64,000 nt of DNA from Carettochelys insculpta (GCF_033958435.1 NC_134150.1:37567501-37631500); one strand, 5' to 3'; positions 11,346 to 23,504 are shown, counted from the first letter of the stretch. The notes: a model not told the origin generated them from the letters alone. Program-made: numbers and translations.

Positions 11346-11537
11346 TGTAAGTCAAACTCCATCCCTGGTTTGACTGCCTCAGTGAGCTACATAGACATTT
11401 TTTGTTATAAATGTTCAGTATAGTTAACACACCTTTGAGATTATTTAACATGGCTGTTTTGTGGCTGACAAACCACCGCTGGGTATTCCAATGACCTCTA
11501 CTGAAGCTAAAATTCTGACTAAATTTTCAAGGAAATT

Positions 11538-11606
11538 TTTTTATGGCTCAAATTTAGAAACATTTCTTGGCACTATATGGGGTCGCTGCATGGGACTCAA
11601 TTTCGG
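11538..11606 (+). repeat. 68-bp duplicated segment, copy 1
   Basis: It shares TTATGGCTCAAATTTAGA and the block around GGCACTWTATGGGGT with 12430-12498 (about 8 differences). Each copy lies 150-230 bp upstream of a hAT element of the same family. Confidence 0.6.
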
Positions 11607-11762
11607 GGATTGCAAAATGCATTTTGGGGACTGAGTATAGGATTGTCAAGATTTTGTTAATTCCAGACTGCAATGAGTTAAATTTTTATATTCTCTCTGA
11701 ATCTGTATATGAATTAATGTCAATGAGAAAAATATGCAAATAGGATAAGGGAAGGACATGCC

Positions 11763-12265
11763 CAGGAGTCAGCAACCAAAACAGCAAGAAGAGCCTTTTT
11801 TTTCCAATTTGGTAAAAAACTTAATAATTCAAGAGCTACAATACGCATGAATACAAGACGGTTCTTAATAACTAACGCCAAACCATACTTTTTGTAACCT
11901 CTGTTTTAAGAACTGTGCACACACAATGATTTCTAATGTGATACATGTTTACTGCAGCACAATCACAAACTTTTTACATATTCTATTTCCTCACACTTTT
12001 CATGTGTGTTTCTACCACCGTCTTCCTGACTGTCACTCCCAAACCTTCTCTCGCTCTGGAGGATGCTAGGAGGAGTTATCCAATGTTTTGAGATTGCATA
12101 TAATTTGCTATTTAGATATGAGTTCATTCTGGAGATTTTAGACATTCACAATTTATCAAAAATAACCACAAGGGTTTGGTTTTTTTACTTAGCAATTATA
12201 GCATCAGGAGCCACAAAGAAGTCCATAAAGAGATGCATGCAGCTCCTACAGGTTGCAGACCCCTA
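11763..12265. mobile_element. Non-autonomous hAT element (family H), 503 bp
   Basis: The left end is CAGGAGTCAGCAACC and the right end CAGGTTGCAGACCCCTA is its decayed inverse. The 8-bp target duplication is GACATGCC (11755-11762) against AACATGCC (12266-12273), 7 of 8 matching. The interior resembles 12582-12989 and 48708-49205. No transposase is present. Confidence 0.75.
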
Positions 12266-12429
12266 AACATGCCTCTTAATCTGAGTTAGGTTTTTCTTCC
12301 CTCTTTAATTACCCATTCAAGCCCAGTTAACTCTAGTGAACATATGGTTTTACACATTCTGTTTTTTTGTTTGCAATGATTTTCCCAATTTGTTTTATGG
12401 ATTAATCATATTGATATCTTTAATACTCA

Positions 12430-12498
12430 TATTTTTATGGCTCAAATTTAGACACATTTCGTGGCACTTTATGGGGTTGCTGCATGGTACTCAATTAA
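12430..12498 (+). repeat. 68-bp duplicated segment, copy 2
   Basis: Partner of 11538-11606, 892 bp away. Confidence 0.6.
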
Positions 12499-12581
12499 AC
12501 TAGAGGCCAGATACTCTAATCCTGCAGAGCTGTGTATGGCAGTGTGGGGAGAGAGCAGGTAGCCTTTGCAAATCCCTAGTC

Positions 12582-12989
12582 TAGGACTCAGCAACCAAAA
12601 GAGCAAGAAGAGCCTTTTTTTTTTCAAATTCAGTAAAAAACCCAATAATTCAAGAGCTGCAATGCAAGGGAATACGAGACGGTCCTTAATAAATAATGTC
12701 CAACCATATTTTTTGTAATCCCAGTTTTAAGAACAGCGTGCACACATATCCCACAATGCACTGCACATATTAAAGGGGGAGTTATCCAACATTTCGAGAG
12801 CACATATTGTTTGCTATTTAGACATGAGTCGGTCATTGTTCAGCTTTTAGACGTTCACCAAAATATCAAAAATAATCAGGAGGGTTTTGTTTTGGTTTGG
12901 TTTTTAATTTGCAATTATAGCATCAGGAGTCACAAAGAAGTCCTTAAAGAGCCACATGCAGCTCCAGAGCTGCGGGTTACAGACTTCTA
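12582..12989. mobile_element. Non-autonomous hAT element (family H), 408 bp
   Basis: It begins TAGGACTCAGCAACC and ends GTTACAGACTTCTA. A perfect 8-bp duplication CCCTAGTC flanks it (12574-12581 and 12990-12997). It is an internal-deletion relative of 11763-12265, lacking about 100 bp in the middle. Confidence 0.8.
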
Positions 12990-12997
12990 CCCTAGTC

Positions 12998-14445
12998 CCA
13001 TGTTCCTTTGGCTTCTAAATCAACTTTGAACAAGCTGCTGTAAAGGGTGCCCAACTTCCCAGTCTCAACAGACCATTCAAGCAGACAGAAAGCCCCCTTT
13101 CTTTACCCCCATACCCACTGCTAGGGGCCTACAAAGAGGGTAGCTTTGAGCCTGTATTCACTGTCTTGTTGCCAGCTAAATTAAAAGTCCCCCACCCCCA
13201 TTTGGGGAATCTCCAAAGCCAGCAGGTTAAAAAAAAACCTTATGGCCTAGGCAGCATGAGGCCACACCAAAGAGTAAATAGCATGGCGGAGAACCTGGTT
13301 AATAACTAGACTATAGTCCTAATAAAAGAGCATTCCCTGCAGAGTATTTTTTTGTGCTCTGTCCAATCTAGTTTAAATATCTAAGTGGTAGGGCTCCACT
13401 GAGAAAATGGAGAGTATATATAAAAAATCCATTTAAGGAAACTGGAGCAAATGCTGGTAAATTAAGAAAGAAAGAAGTAAGAAAAAGAAAACCACAGAGT
13501 CCAGGAAGTATTTGTGGCCAGCACTGTAAACTAGAGATAAATGTGTATTGGTTTGCAAGGTCAATTTAAAAGATAAACTGTAGTTAGTCACTATAAACAA
13601 ACCAAAACAACGCCCCAGCCCCCACTTCCAAAAAACGAGCTTTAGAATATTCAAAGAGGTAAATCAGGCTTAATTTTTATTACTTTCCCCAAGGCTACAC
13701 AAAACCTAAATTTCAGGAATGAAAGACTTCAGCTGCAGCTGAGCAAATAATGCTTCTTCAGAAGTAGGCTGTGCCTTGAAAAGAAAATCACAGGTTTTAA
13801 TGTGGAAATAATGAATTGCTTCCTAAAGCGCTCTTAAGTGTCTCTTAAGGCAGAGAAAGCCTTTGCTCAGACTGATAACTTAGCCTGGAATTCAAATGAC
13901 ATATTTAGCAGCTGATGCATTTTTTTCCAGTAGAACTGGCTATCAAAATTTAATATTTCTTTGAGGGCAATTCTTTTGTCTTCTTCAATCAGATGCTATA
14001 TCTGAATTGTGTTGTCATCATCAGACTCACACTGGCCTTGTGTATATAGTGGAGGGGCAATGAAACAGAATATAGAACTTATCATTTACCTTCATCGTAG
14101 ATCTGGTGTCCCTTGTGTCAGCATCAGCTATATTAACATATGTATCCAGAGACACACTGGCCCTTTCAGAGGTTGAAGTCATTAGTGAGAGTCTCTGTAG
14201 CCAATGGCAGTGTCAGTTCAGTTGCATTTTCATCACCTTATCATCCCAAGCACCCATGGATAACTTCAAACCTTAATATGGCATGCTGTAGTACAATGCA
14301 CTTGCTGTCAGGTTATCAGGTTTTGGTTCTGTAATTTACTTCCTAGCACTATTCAAAATAATCCAGCTTTCTTATCATTTGAAACCAAGTGGAAGAAATG
14401 TGTTTGCTCCTGAATATTCATTATTTGAATTGCTGCCTTGCAAAA
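12998..14445. other. No gene recognised
   Basis: Unique-looking AT-rich sequence. The open frames are short and none has a recognisable domain. Confidence 0.5.
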
Positions 14446-14530
14446 TTCTGACCCAGTGTTTCCCAAATGGTGTTCTCCGGAACTCTGGGGTTCCACAAAG
14501 TGAGAATAAGGGTACCGTGAGAAAATGATC

Positions 14531-14780
14531 AGGGGTCGGCAACCTATGGCTATAAGGAGGCACTTGTGGCTCCGGACACTGCCTCCACTGTCTCCTCTGT
14601 GGCTCCCTGCTCTGCCGCCGCTGAAACGGTAGAACCAAATTTAATTGGTTTAACAGCTGGCAGAACAGCGGGAGGGATCCAGCTGTTAAATCAACTGAAT
14701 TTAGTTCCATTATTTCAGTGGTGGCAGGGCAGGGAGCTGCAGAGAGCCCCTCGCTTGTAAAGTAGCCAGCATGCACGCCA
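14531..14780 (+). mobile_element. hAT-like element, nested, right end unclear
   Basis: It begins CAGGGGTCGGCAACCTATGG, a typical hAT-type terminus, inside the outer element. The interior is GC-rich. No matching right terminus or duplication of AAAATGAT was found before the MITE at 15138, so the right boundary is a guess. Confidence 0.45.
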
Positions 14781-15137
14781 TGGGGGCGGGGCAAGGAGAA
14801 CTAATGGCTATCCGGAAGAGGAACCAAAAGGGTCCTGCGGTTCCTATGTCGTCCTCACTTTTCATTGGCTGTGACGGGCATCTTGTGTTGCCGTAGGGCA
14901 GCCAATGAAGTCAAGCTCTTGGGACGAGAGTTGGAGGAGCAGCGGTGGGTGATGTAGGTTTGTCTGCCATGTTGAGAGAGGTAACGGGAGGCGCTAACTC
15001 AGTTTGTTCAGGCAGGGTTAGGCTGGGGGCCTCTTTGGGTGGATGGGTTAGTCCTGAAGGCTGGACTGTGGCTAAGGCAGGTAAATCCTGGCGATGTGGG
15101 GGGGCAGGTTTAGGGCTTAGACAGGTTAAGCCATATA

Positions 15138-15575
15138 TGGCCATGTCTACACTAGCCCCAAACTTCGAAATGGCCATGCAAATGGCCATTTCGAAGTTTA
15201 CTAAAGAAGCGCTGAAATGCATATTCAGTGCTTCATTAGCATGCAGGCGGCCGCGGCACTTTGAAATTGATGCGCCTCGCCGCCGCGCGGCTCGTCCCGA
15301 TGGGACTCCTTTTCGAAAGGACCCCTCCTACTTCGAAGTCCCCTTATTCCTATGAGCAGATGGGAATAACAGGACTTCGAAATAGGCGGGGTCCTTTCGA
15401 AAAGGAGCCCCGTCAGGATGAGCCACGCAGCGGCGAGGCGCATCAATTTCGAAGTGCCGCAGCCGCCCGCATGCTAATGAAGCGCTGAATATGTATTTCA
15501 GCGCTTCATTAGTAAACTTCGAAACGGCCATTTGCATGGCCATTTCGAAGTTTGGGGCTAGTGTAGACTTGGCCA
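15138..15575. mobile_element. Harbinger-type MITE, complete 438-bp palindrome
   Basis: Both ends read TGGCCAWGTCTACACTAG and the two arms pair along almost their whole length, meeting near 15355. TATA lies on both sides (15134-15137, 15576-15579). The arms share CTTCGAAATGGCC, AATGAAGCGCTGAA and CTACTTCGAAGTCC-type blocks with the MITEs at 2000-2538. The central AGATGGGAATA and ACTTCGA blocks also occur in the left subterminal region of the Harbinger at 34630. Confidence 0.85.
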
Positions 15576-15721
15576 TATAAGGGGCTCCACAAAATTCTTT
15601 CGCATATGAAAGGGTTGCATGGCCAGATAAAATTGAGAAGCACGGTACTGACCTATGATGGGGCTAAATTCATCCCTTGAACACTGTGCAATTAAATTAT
15701 CGATGAATTCGATCCAAGCTG

Positions 15722-15862
15722 TCTCCAGAACATGGATCAGACCAAAGGTCCATCTAGCCCAGTATCCTGTCTTCTGACAGCGGCCATTGTCAGGCTCTGC
15801 AGAGGGAATGAGCAAAACAGGAAACCATTAAGTGACCCTTCCCATTGCCCATTCCCAGCTAG
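15722..15862 (-). mobile_element. CR1 LINE 3' fragment, second subfamily
   Basis: It carries GGTCCATCTAGCCCAG, as in the longer copy at 51182-51745, but is truncated on both sides. Confidence 0.6.
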
Positions 15863-17047
15863 GTCTCACGAACACAGCACAGTCATTAGACCTGTAGCTC
15901 GTGTAACAGAGTTTTATTTCTAACTGTGACCTTTCGTGGCTTTTCAGAACATGCATGTTCACTTACAGCGTGCTAAATGTTGAGTAACACAATCAGCATT
16001 GCCACAGGCATACACCACTGATTCCATCTGACCTCTGTACAATAAAACAACCCCAGTGTCTTTTTTGACCATAAAAGGTAGAAATAGTCTAAGCCAATAA
16101 GCAGCTGCTGTCACACATGTACCATTCAGCTCTGTGTTTAGCCATCTTCTGTGGTTTTCTGTGCAAGGTCCTCAATTTTTACCTGATTTGCCTTTTTCTG
16201 TCAAGAGTTTGCCATATATGGCTAAAAAAAGACAGGCTAGCTGTGAATCGGAAGTGTGTCCTTAGGTAGTCACAAAGGAAGTTCTGGGTTTTGCAAGAGT
16301 CTGTGCTTTCCTCTCTGCAAAAACTTTGCCTGCAGACAGTCAACTCCCTTTTACAGAAGTAGAAAATACTTAATTTGCAACTAGTTTCAAAGGAAGAATT
16401 GGACACACTTGACGCTGCATTGAGTTAAAGCGGAGGAGGATGCATGATGATGTGACAACTCAGAACACTAAATTTCTAACGGAGTGGAAATCTCACGCTG
16501 CAGTCCATAGGGCAAGAAGTGTTTTGTCACTATTTGTAGAAGTAGCAGCCTATTATGAAGAGCAACAATGTTCAAGTGTACTAAAACAAAAGCATATTAC
16601 ATGTTGCCTGTGATGTATCTATGGAGGCCACCCAACACCACCAAATTCTGGCAGCTGTATAGACACACATCTAAGGAAAACCCACAGGCTGCAGAGCGTG
16701 TTTGTAAGTAGTTGTCCAGCATCACTGGGAGCCTCCCTTCCTCCTCATGGAAAGTGTTGTCAAAATGTCTTTCATAAGAGGAGATGTGAAGGGATTTTTA
16801 CAAGGCATAGCTACGCAGTCAAAAGATTGACTCTACATATTTAAATTCATATGTTTCCCAACCTAGCAGAGATCTCTGTCCACTTTCCCATGTATAATAA
16901 TTCCACTGTTGTAAGAGATTGTTCCAAGGACCCACCAAATTGTTGTAAGACACTGCAGTACGTTTGTATTTATCATTATCTGGGATCTCAAAGTGCAGTT
17001 GAAAGCATGTGGGCTGTCTTCTTTTATAACTGCCATTATCTATTAAT
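15863..17047. other. No gene recognised
   Basis: AT-rich unique-looking sequence without a supported feature. Confidence 0.5.
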
Positions 17048-17222
17048 CTCAGAGGGGTAGCTGTGTGAGTCCATAACTTCACAAATAAAAAGCAGCCCTG
17101 TAGCACCTTAAAGACTAACACATTTATTTATTAGGTAGTGGGCTTTCATGGATAAGACCCACTTCCTAATAAATTAATGTGTTAGTCTTTAAGGTGCTAC
17201 AGGACCGCTTATTGTCTTCTAA
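17048..17222. repeat. Fold-back family A copy
   Basis: The arms at 17098-17124 and 17177-17202 are inverted repeats built on GTAGCACCTTAAAGACTAAC and pair almost perfectly. The spacer carries the TTTCATGGATAAGACCC block. The left flank AGAGGGGTAGC is the family end. Confidence 0.7.
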
Positions 17223-17451
17223 GAATAATCTTGGCTTTACCAACACTTTGGATATGTCTGCATTGGCAAATGTAAGACACTGGCAGTTACAGCACTGCTA
17301 AGGGAGTGTGGCAGTGAAACTACTGTTGTATGTCCACCCTGCTAGCTGCCAGCACCAGTAACATGACCACACTTGTGGCACTTGCTGTATCTTCCATAAT
17401 ATTTGTCCGAGGTGACTGATATGGAGCTGCAGCAGTCCCCCATTGTGACCC

Positions 17452-17634
17452 TGCCCTGTGCTCAGAGTTCTCAGTAAGGTGACTGCCCAGGAGAGATTCA
17501 AGGGGCGCCCAGCTGATTAGCAGAGCCCCCACAAGCCAACAGCATGTTTCTACTGGTGGTGCACATTACACATGCCTTGGAACACATAATACTTATTCTG
17601 CCCTTGGATGGAAAAAAAATAGAGGGAGCCCAGC
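17452..17634 (+). mobile_element. hAT-like element (family X), truncated ends
   Basis: It shares CCCAGGAGAGATTCA, CTGATTAGCAGAG and the GGTGGTGCACAT block with the complete copy at 53216-53412. Its terminal CAGTGTTCCC motifs are eroded. Confidence 0.55.
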
Positions 17635-19829
17635 CTGCACTGCTCCTGTTCCCAGCAAAATGGGAGCTATGGGGGAAGCACTAATAGGCATGGAAAATAA
17701 GCTGAGGAGGGACAGGTTGCTACAGCACCCCTGAGATCCTATCCCAGCACCTGGGGCTCTGCTGACAGTCCCGCACATTGGAGTCCTACCTTCCAGCCCC
17801 ACACATCTGGGGCCTTGTTCCTGGCTTCAACTTTGGGAAGTGGGGAAGGACAGGATTAAGGCCCTGCCCTCAGCCATCCACTTTCTTACTGGCTTACTTT
17901 CACCTTGGTGTAGGACAGGGTTACAAGAAATGAAACAGTCTGACAGAACCCATGTGCTGACATCAGCTGAAATGGTGCAACATCTCCAGAAGGGAAGAAG
18001 ACGTGATATTTATGGTGCTTCCACTCTGAGGAAATCTGGAGAAAATGGCTTTTACTTTTTTATTGACACTTGCTTGCAAAACCACTGCAAGTCATCAACC
18101 AACCTCATTAGCTATTTTGTTTAACAAAATGAACGCCGTGAACAAAAAGCAATGATAACGTTCACAAAAGTAAATTCTACATGAAGGCATAATGTCTTTC
18201 AAAATAGAAGTCCATTGCCATCTACCATTGGGAAAATACAGCATAGATGAGACATCAGAGTAATATTTGTGCCCAGATGTTCCCAAGTCTGTGTTATATG
18301 CCACTAGTGCATTTGTGCATACAGTTGTGGTTCTTGTTCATGCAAATTGGATGCACAGTTGTGCATTGACCTAAGAGAATAGTTCATGTACTTGAAACTA
18401 ATGCAGGAATTTAGTTAGCAGAGCTGTAATTTGGCCAGGATACAAGCATGAAGTCTCAGTGCCTCTGACAATTGCCAGGGGATTTTTAGTGTCTGTAGGT
18501 GCTGAGAGTCTCTATTTTTGCATCTCATCCAAGAGCATGAATGCTGAATGCTTGGGAGAGACAGTTATCAGAGTCTGTTGTCTTGCTAGATGACTGTCTT
18601 GGTTGAATTGATCTAGCCTGAGTTCATTTCACGCTGACTAGAGCCTGCTCCTGTTGCTTAATGTGTCATGTTATTAAGCAGATGCTATTGTGAGAAGGAA
18701 ATGACTCTTCCAACCACTCCTTTTTTAAGTGTGTTCATCACATTTTGTCTCTGTCAGTTATAGAAAAACATTGGAAGGGAAGGAAATGAAGTTAAATGAT
18801 GTGTATTAGCTGTTGATGAGAGACTGCCTTTAAAATGCCTTTCCAGTCTACCTTATGCCTCTTTTTTCAGGGTAGAAAACATAAAGGTTTTTAGTCTCAT
18901 AAAACAGACTCTTTCATGGTGCAATAACAACATTTGCATTTTGACAGCACCTATCAGAGGGTATTAAACTAGTATTTAACTATTAATGAAAGTTCACAAC
19001 ACCCTATAGAGTGGTAGTAGTTCTTCTTTGACCTGGGGAAATAAAGGCAAAGAAGTAGCTTGCCCAAGTTCACAGGGAAAGTTTGTGAAAGAGTTGGTAA
19101 TTGAAACCATTTTCTCTTTGCTCCCAGTCTTGGGCTCTTACCACAAGCCATCCTTCCTCTTGATAGCAAATGTAATAAAACTCAGTCTTGTGTGATTTTG
19201 CAAAAGCAACATTTTCATTCTGTTTCAGATAAACCATAACATTAGGTCTCATTTACAGTTGCTACAGATCATTGAAAAATCAATTGAGTTAATGCCAAAT
19301 ATGATTATAGGCCCATGTTTTCTTGAGCAGGTAATTTAAACTCTCTTTATAGATCTATGTTGTCTGGAGCAGGTAATTTAAACTTTTATTTATCTGAGTT
19401 GCTTACTTTCCTCTCAAGAGTACAGAAAGGATTAATTAGTGTTTGCACAGCACTAGGATGTCATAAAAGTACTGGCATCTTCTTTATTACAAAGGAAGTA
19501 CCAACCAAATAACTAAACAAGCATGAAGTATTCTGGCAAGAATATTTATGTATGTAACAGTGGTGCTGTTTACTTTATTTTACTGCACATCTGTTTAAGC
19601 AGTCTCACATTCAGAGGCAGTATTTCAGTACAGACAGACTCCCTTGACTTTCGATATGGTGAAGGCTATGCGCCTGATCTTCCAAACTGGCAAGATTAGG
19701 CTCAGCGTAAGTCTGTGGGATGGGGCAAAGATGACAGGCCACTGCTGCAGCCCTCTGAATCTGGCTTGGACACCTGTCTCTAGGCTGCTGTGTGTCATGC
19801 TGAGTACCACAGGGCTGTTCCAGCCACCT
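17635..19829. other. No gene recognised
   Basis: Unique-looking sequence with short open frames only. Confidence 0.5.
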
Positions 19830-20110
19830 GGGATCAAGCAAGCGAGGAAGGGGGCTCTGCTCTCTGCACTGGAAGAGGTGGGGCCAAGGGTGGAAGGCAC
19901 TGGGCTTAAGGTAGTCAGCTCTGGGCTGTCCCATGCTCCCTCAGAGCTGCAGGTGCAGCAATGGCACAGCACTGCTGCGGCCCTTCAAAGGGACCCAAGG
20001 CAACTTCCCCCTTTGCCAGCCCCCATCGGTGGCCCTGCACAATGGTATCCTGACCAGTTACTAATACCCCTGTACTGGGGCACTGGAAGAAAGCGTGCCA
20101 TTAAGAGGTG
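19830..20110. repeat. GC-rich sequence, possibly an interspersed repeat
   Basis: It holds CCCTTCAAAGGGACCC and CAGCCCCCATCGGTGGCCC, in the same style as the GC-rich repeats at 46128-46670 and 61608-61935. It supports a 175-codon open frame with no recognisable domain, which I do not call a gene. Confidence 0.3.
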
Positions 20111-20404
20111 TGGTGGTAGCCCTATGCTGCCAGAGCTGTGCAAACCAGCCTTAGCGAGGCTGAGCATCTGATTAATCATTCATGCAACATGTACTAACTA
20201 CAAGCCTGGTAGTTTTCACATACATGTATAACCCCACTTGAGTTATTGAGCTGAATGTATCCCTGGCATAAGTCCATTATTGGAGATGATGAAGTAACAT
20301 CAATGCAATTACACTAGGAATGAATTTAGATCTGCTCACATGTGCCAGCATGGCAAGACTAGGTCTTTGAAGGGGTAAATAGAAACTAGAAGACTTATCA
20401 AGCG

Positions 20405-21240
20405 TTGCCCATGTCCTTCAGGATGGGGGGCTGGTGATGTGAGGGGTGCAGGAGTCAGAGTAGGGAACTGGTGGTATGGGAAGCTCAGACCAGGAGGCTG
20501 GAGGATGGGGAAGTCAGGATGGGGTGGGAAGGGAGGCTCAGGGCATGGGGCTGGGGATGTGGGAGGTGTGTGAGTGAGGGCTGGGGGTGAGGAAGGCCTC
20601 AGGGTAGAGAGTAGGGGGTGAAGGAGTCAGTGCATGAGGAGGAGCTTGGGGTATGGGGTGGGATGAAGGAATCAGGGCAGGGGACTGGGAGGAGAGGGAG
20701 CTCAGGTGAGGTGGAGGGGTCAGGGCAGGAGGTGGAGGTGGCTATCAGTTTCTCCCTGGGCAGGTCAGGGGTGGGGATGGGGGCTACACACTTTGCGATC
20801 CAGCTTCTCCCTGGGGACGGGGGCACACTGCATCCCCTACCTGCCAACTTGTCCCCAGGAGGCTGCAGTAGAGGGGAGAGGCCTGGGGCAGGGTGTGGCC
20901 ACATAAGCCAGCCCTATCAGTGCTCTCTGGTCCCAGTCCAGGGACATAGAGGGGGCAGCCATCCAGCAGGGGCCTTTTCTCTCCCTCCCTCAGCCCCACC
21001 CCTCCAACTGGCAGGGCCTTCTCTCCCCCCTCCAGTACACCTTCTCCCCCCATCTGGCATAAGCTTTTTCCCCTCCCCCTCATCTAACAGGGTCCAATCT
21101 CCCTCCCTTTTCCCACCTCTGGTGCTGTGGCCAAGGACCTGGGCAGGGGGGCGGGAAGCCACTTACCCAGTCCAATGGCTGGCAAGATAGTGAGCCCCTG
21201 CCCCAGCTGGCCACTCTCTTGGTAGTGTGGCTGCCCCCAG
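20405..21240. repeat. G-rich then C-rich low-complexity region
   Basis: 20405-20750 is purine-biased with loosely repeated CAGGATGGGG, GGAGTCAG and GGGGCTGGGG words, like a decayed minisatellite. 20950-21130 is rich in CCCCTCC. Several open frames up to 190 codons overlap on both strands, as expected from the composition. Confidence 0.6.
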
Positions 21241-21754
21241 TGTTTACTCTGCACCTTCTGTCGACTGAGGGATCACTTTCCCTCTGATCAGCCCCCTCCC
21301 TTTCATTTTATGGAAAACAATCCCATTCCAAGCAGATCCCATTTTCCTGGCACAACCAAATCTTGACATTGCTTCAAGTAAGAAGAGGAAGCTGCATACC
21401 CAATTTGGTGGTGCTAGCTCTACAAGTTTAGGAGGAGTTCTTGAACAAACAGACTCCCAGGCAGACAGATGCACATTTCTAAAATAGGCAGAGGGAGAGA
21501 TGCTTGGGTATCACAACAATGAGAGCTGTATAAACGCCTAACACAGCGATACGTATAAATAATATAAAAATTGTAACCCAGTTTATCCCTGACATAAATA
21601 GTTGTTGCTTGGTTAAAATCTTTCACTTACTCCAGATCTGAATTTGACTTAATACCTTGAAATTTCTGTTCATGGCATATTAACCATGTCCAAAGAAATT
21701 TAGCCAGTTAGAGCTCCACGGTCAGGATTTGAGTTCCCGCTAGGCACAGACCCC
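21241..21754. other. No gene recognised
   Basis: Unique-looking sequence without a supported feature. Confidence 0.5.
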
Positions 21755-22125
21755 TTCTGTTCTTCTTTAAGTGATTGCCCATGTGCCTTCCCACAGGTGT
21801 GCACTCCCATGCAGTGCACGATCGTCAGAGAATTGTTCCCTTAATGATACCCATCACGTCTGCCATGGAACCCCCTGGTGTGGCACCATCAAGACATGAT
21901 ATAGAGAACACCGCTGACTAGTGTTCCCTGTATGCTGACCACTTGGATGGCCATCCAGCTGATTAGTGCCTGGTGCCACGCCCAGGAGTTTTACAGCCGA
22001 CCTGATTGGTACTGCTAATGGAAGAACTCACTGATGCTCGAGCACATGGCCTGCACACATCTGTTGGAATGGACATGAGCAACACGTCTCAAAGAATGAC
22101 AGTTACAAAGGTAGGTAACCATTTT
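21755..22125. mobile_element. Terminal-inverted-repeat element, unassigned
   Basis: The left end has GTTCTTCTTTAAGTGATTGC and CCCATGTGCCTTCC. Read inverted, the right end has CATTCTTTGAGACGTGTTGC and TCATGTCCATTCC. The region 21910-21990 contains AGTGTTCCCTGTATGCTGA and CAGCTGATTAG words of hAT family X, so a degraded insertion may lie inside. Confidence 0.5.
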
Positions 22126-23417
22126 TCTGGCAATTCCTAATTTTTGAGTGTTTGACTTTGCCACCTTAAGCTCCTTTTAATATTGAGCTTTGGATATAAT
22201 ATATATCTATAACTCATTTGTGATTTAAATGAATCCACAGTATCAGCCATAAAGACAGGGTCAACTGAGCATAAGAAATTATCTGCTGCAAACTTAATAC
22301 ACGTAGAAATACATTTGATAATATAATTCACCCTTAAAAGGGCAACATCTCTCATTTAAACACTCTGATTGGAACTTACAAATGCTATGCAGTAAAATTG
22401 GTGTAAATGTTATGGATGTTTTGTGCTGATCACAAACCTGGTTTGCTTCAAATGTACCAGTTACTGCTTAATCTATTTGCTGCATTATTTGTAAATATCT
22501 GCAAGAGGTGTTCAGTGAGATCGCTAAGAAGAACAAAGCTGGGTAAGGAGCTAGAGGAGATTCTCTTTTAATGTGAGTGAAAGCACTTTTAGCAAAATGA
22601 GACTTTCTGGTCCTTGAAGGCTTTCTAGAATTTAGGGCAAAAATCTCATCAATGATTTCCCCTAGTGGCCACCAATTCATAACCTTACATATTTCCTGCA
22701 ACAATATTTCACTGTCAAAAGCTGAGTAGCTGTCTGCCCCCAATGGGAAAGGGAGGTCTAATTTTCTCAGAAAACAACCTAGATTTTGTTTAGTCCAGTT
22801 TTTGGTACAGAGAGCGTCATGCATAGTCACATCCAGACCTGGATTTTTTAAAAATGGACACGCACAACTCTAGTTTTGGTATGCAGTGATGGTGATTGTG
22901 CTTGCATACAGCTGGTTAACTGTCTGACTGAAATAGTGCACATAGCTTCAGAAATCTGGGCCTGTTAATAACAAAGGCAATGTTGTGGAAAGGCAGTAAG
23001 ATGTATAACAGTTACAGCTTCAGGAAACAGAGGTGTGTGAGTGGGAGAAGGCAGAATGTAGTGTAAAATTCCTGAACCCTGGTTCACTTCTGTGTGTGCT
23101 TCTCTCTCGTTCTCCAAACAGTGCAGGGAGAGGGAGGGATGCATTCAAACGTTTTAGACTTGTGGTTACAAGTGAAGAAAATCTTTCAGCAGGACAGCTG
23201 TGATCCTTGGCACCATATAGTATTTACATCCAGCAAGAAACCAGTGTTTTGCTGTCTGTTGAATGACGAACTTTTGGGCTTTGAAGACAGACCACAGCCC
23301 CAAGTGACAGAAATGTGATAAGTTTTCTATGAGCCATCATGCAAACCAGTAAATTGTTTTCTGGCAACTAATACTGCAGACCGGAAATAGTTACTTGCTG
23401 TAGTCTCTTTTCAACCT
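22126..23417. other. No gene recognised; one 118-120 codon open frame
   Basis: The minus-strand frame at 22468-22824 starts with a true ATG and is open for about 118 codons, but shows no domain I recognise and no splice-site pattern. Chance is the simplest explanation. Confidence 0.4.
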
Positions 23418-23504
23418 TAACAACAAGAAGTCCTAGACTATAAGGTGCCACAGGGCTTCGTGTTGTTTTTGAAGATACAGACTAACTTGGCTACCCCTCT
23501 GACA
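23418..23504 (-). repeat. Fold-back family A fragment
   Basis: It carries TATAAGGTGCCACAGGGCTT and ATACAGACTAACTTGGC, followed by CTACCCCTCTGA, the family end in inverted orientation. The second arm is missing. Confidence 0.65.

Larger units (their letters stand above)
14454..15645. mobile_element. hAT-like element split by nested insertions (outer)
   Basis: The left part (14454-14530) begins CAGTGTTTCCCAAATGG. The right part (about 15582-15645) ends AATTGAGAAGCACGG. The flanks TTCTGACC (14446-14453) and TACTGACC (15646-15653) match at 7 of 8 bases. Between them lie a second hAT-like element and a Harbinger MITE. Confidence 0.55.

Noticed and set aside
10760..11350. 196-codon Pro/Ser-rich frame
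   Set aside because: It lies inside a Tc1/mariner-like non-autonomous element, overlaps other open frames and has no domain; composition explains it.
20618..21190. 190-codon frame and overlapping frames on both strands
   Set aside because: G-rich/C-rich low-complexity DNA with few stops; no domain or conserved residue pattern.
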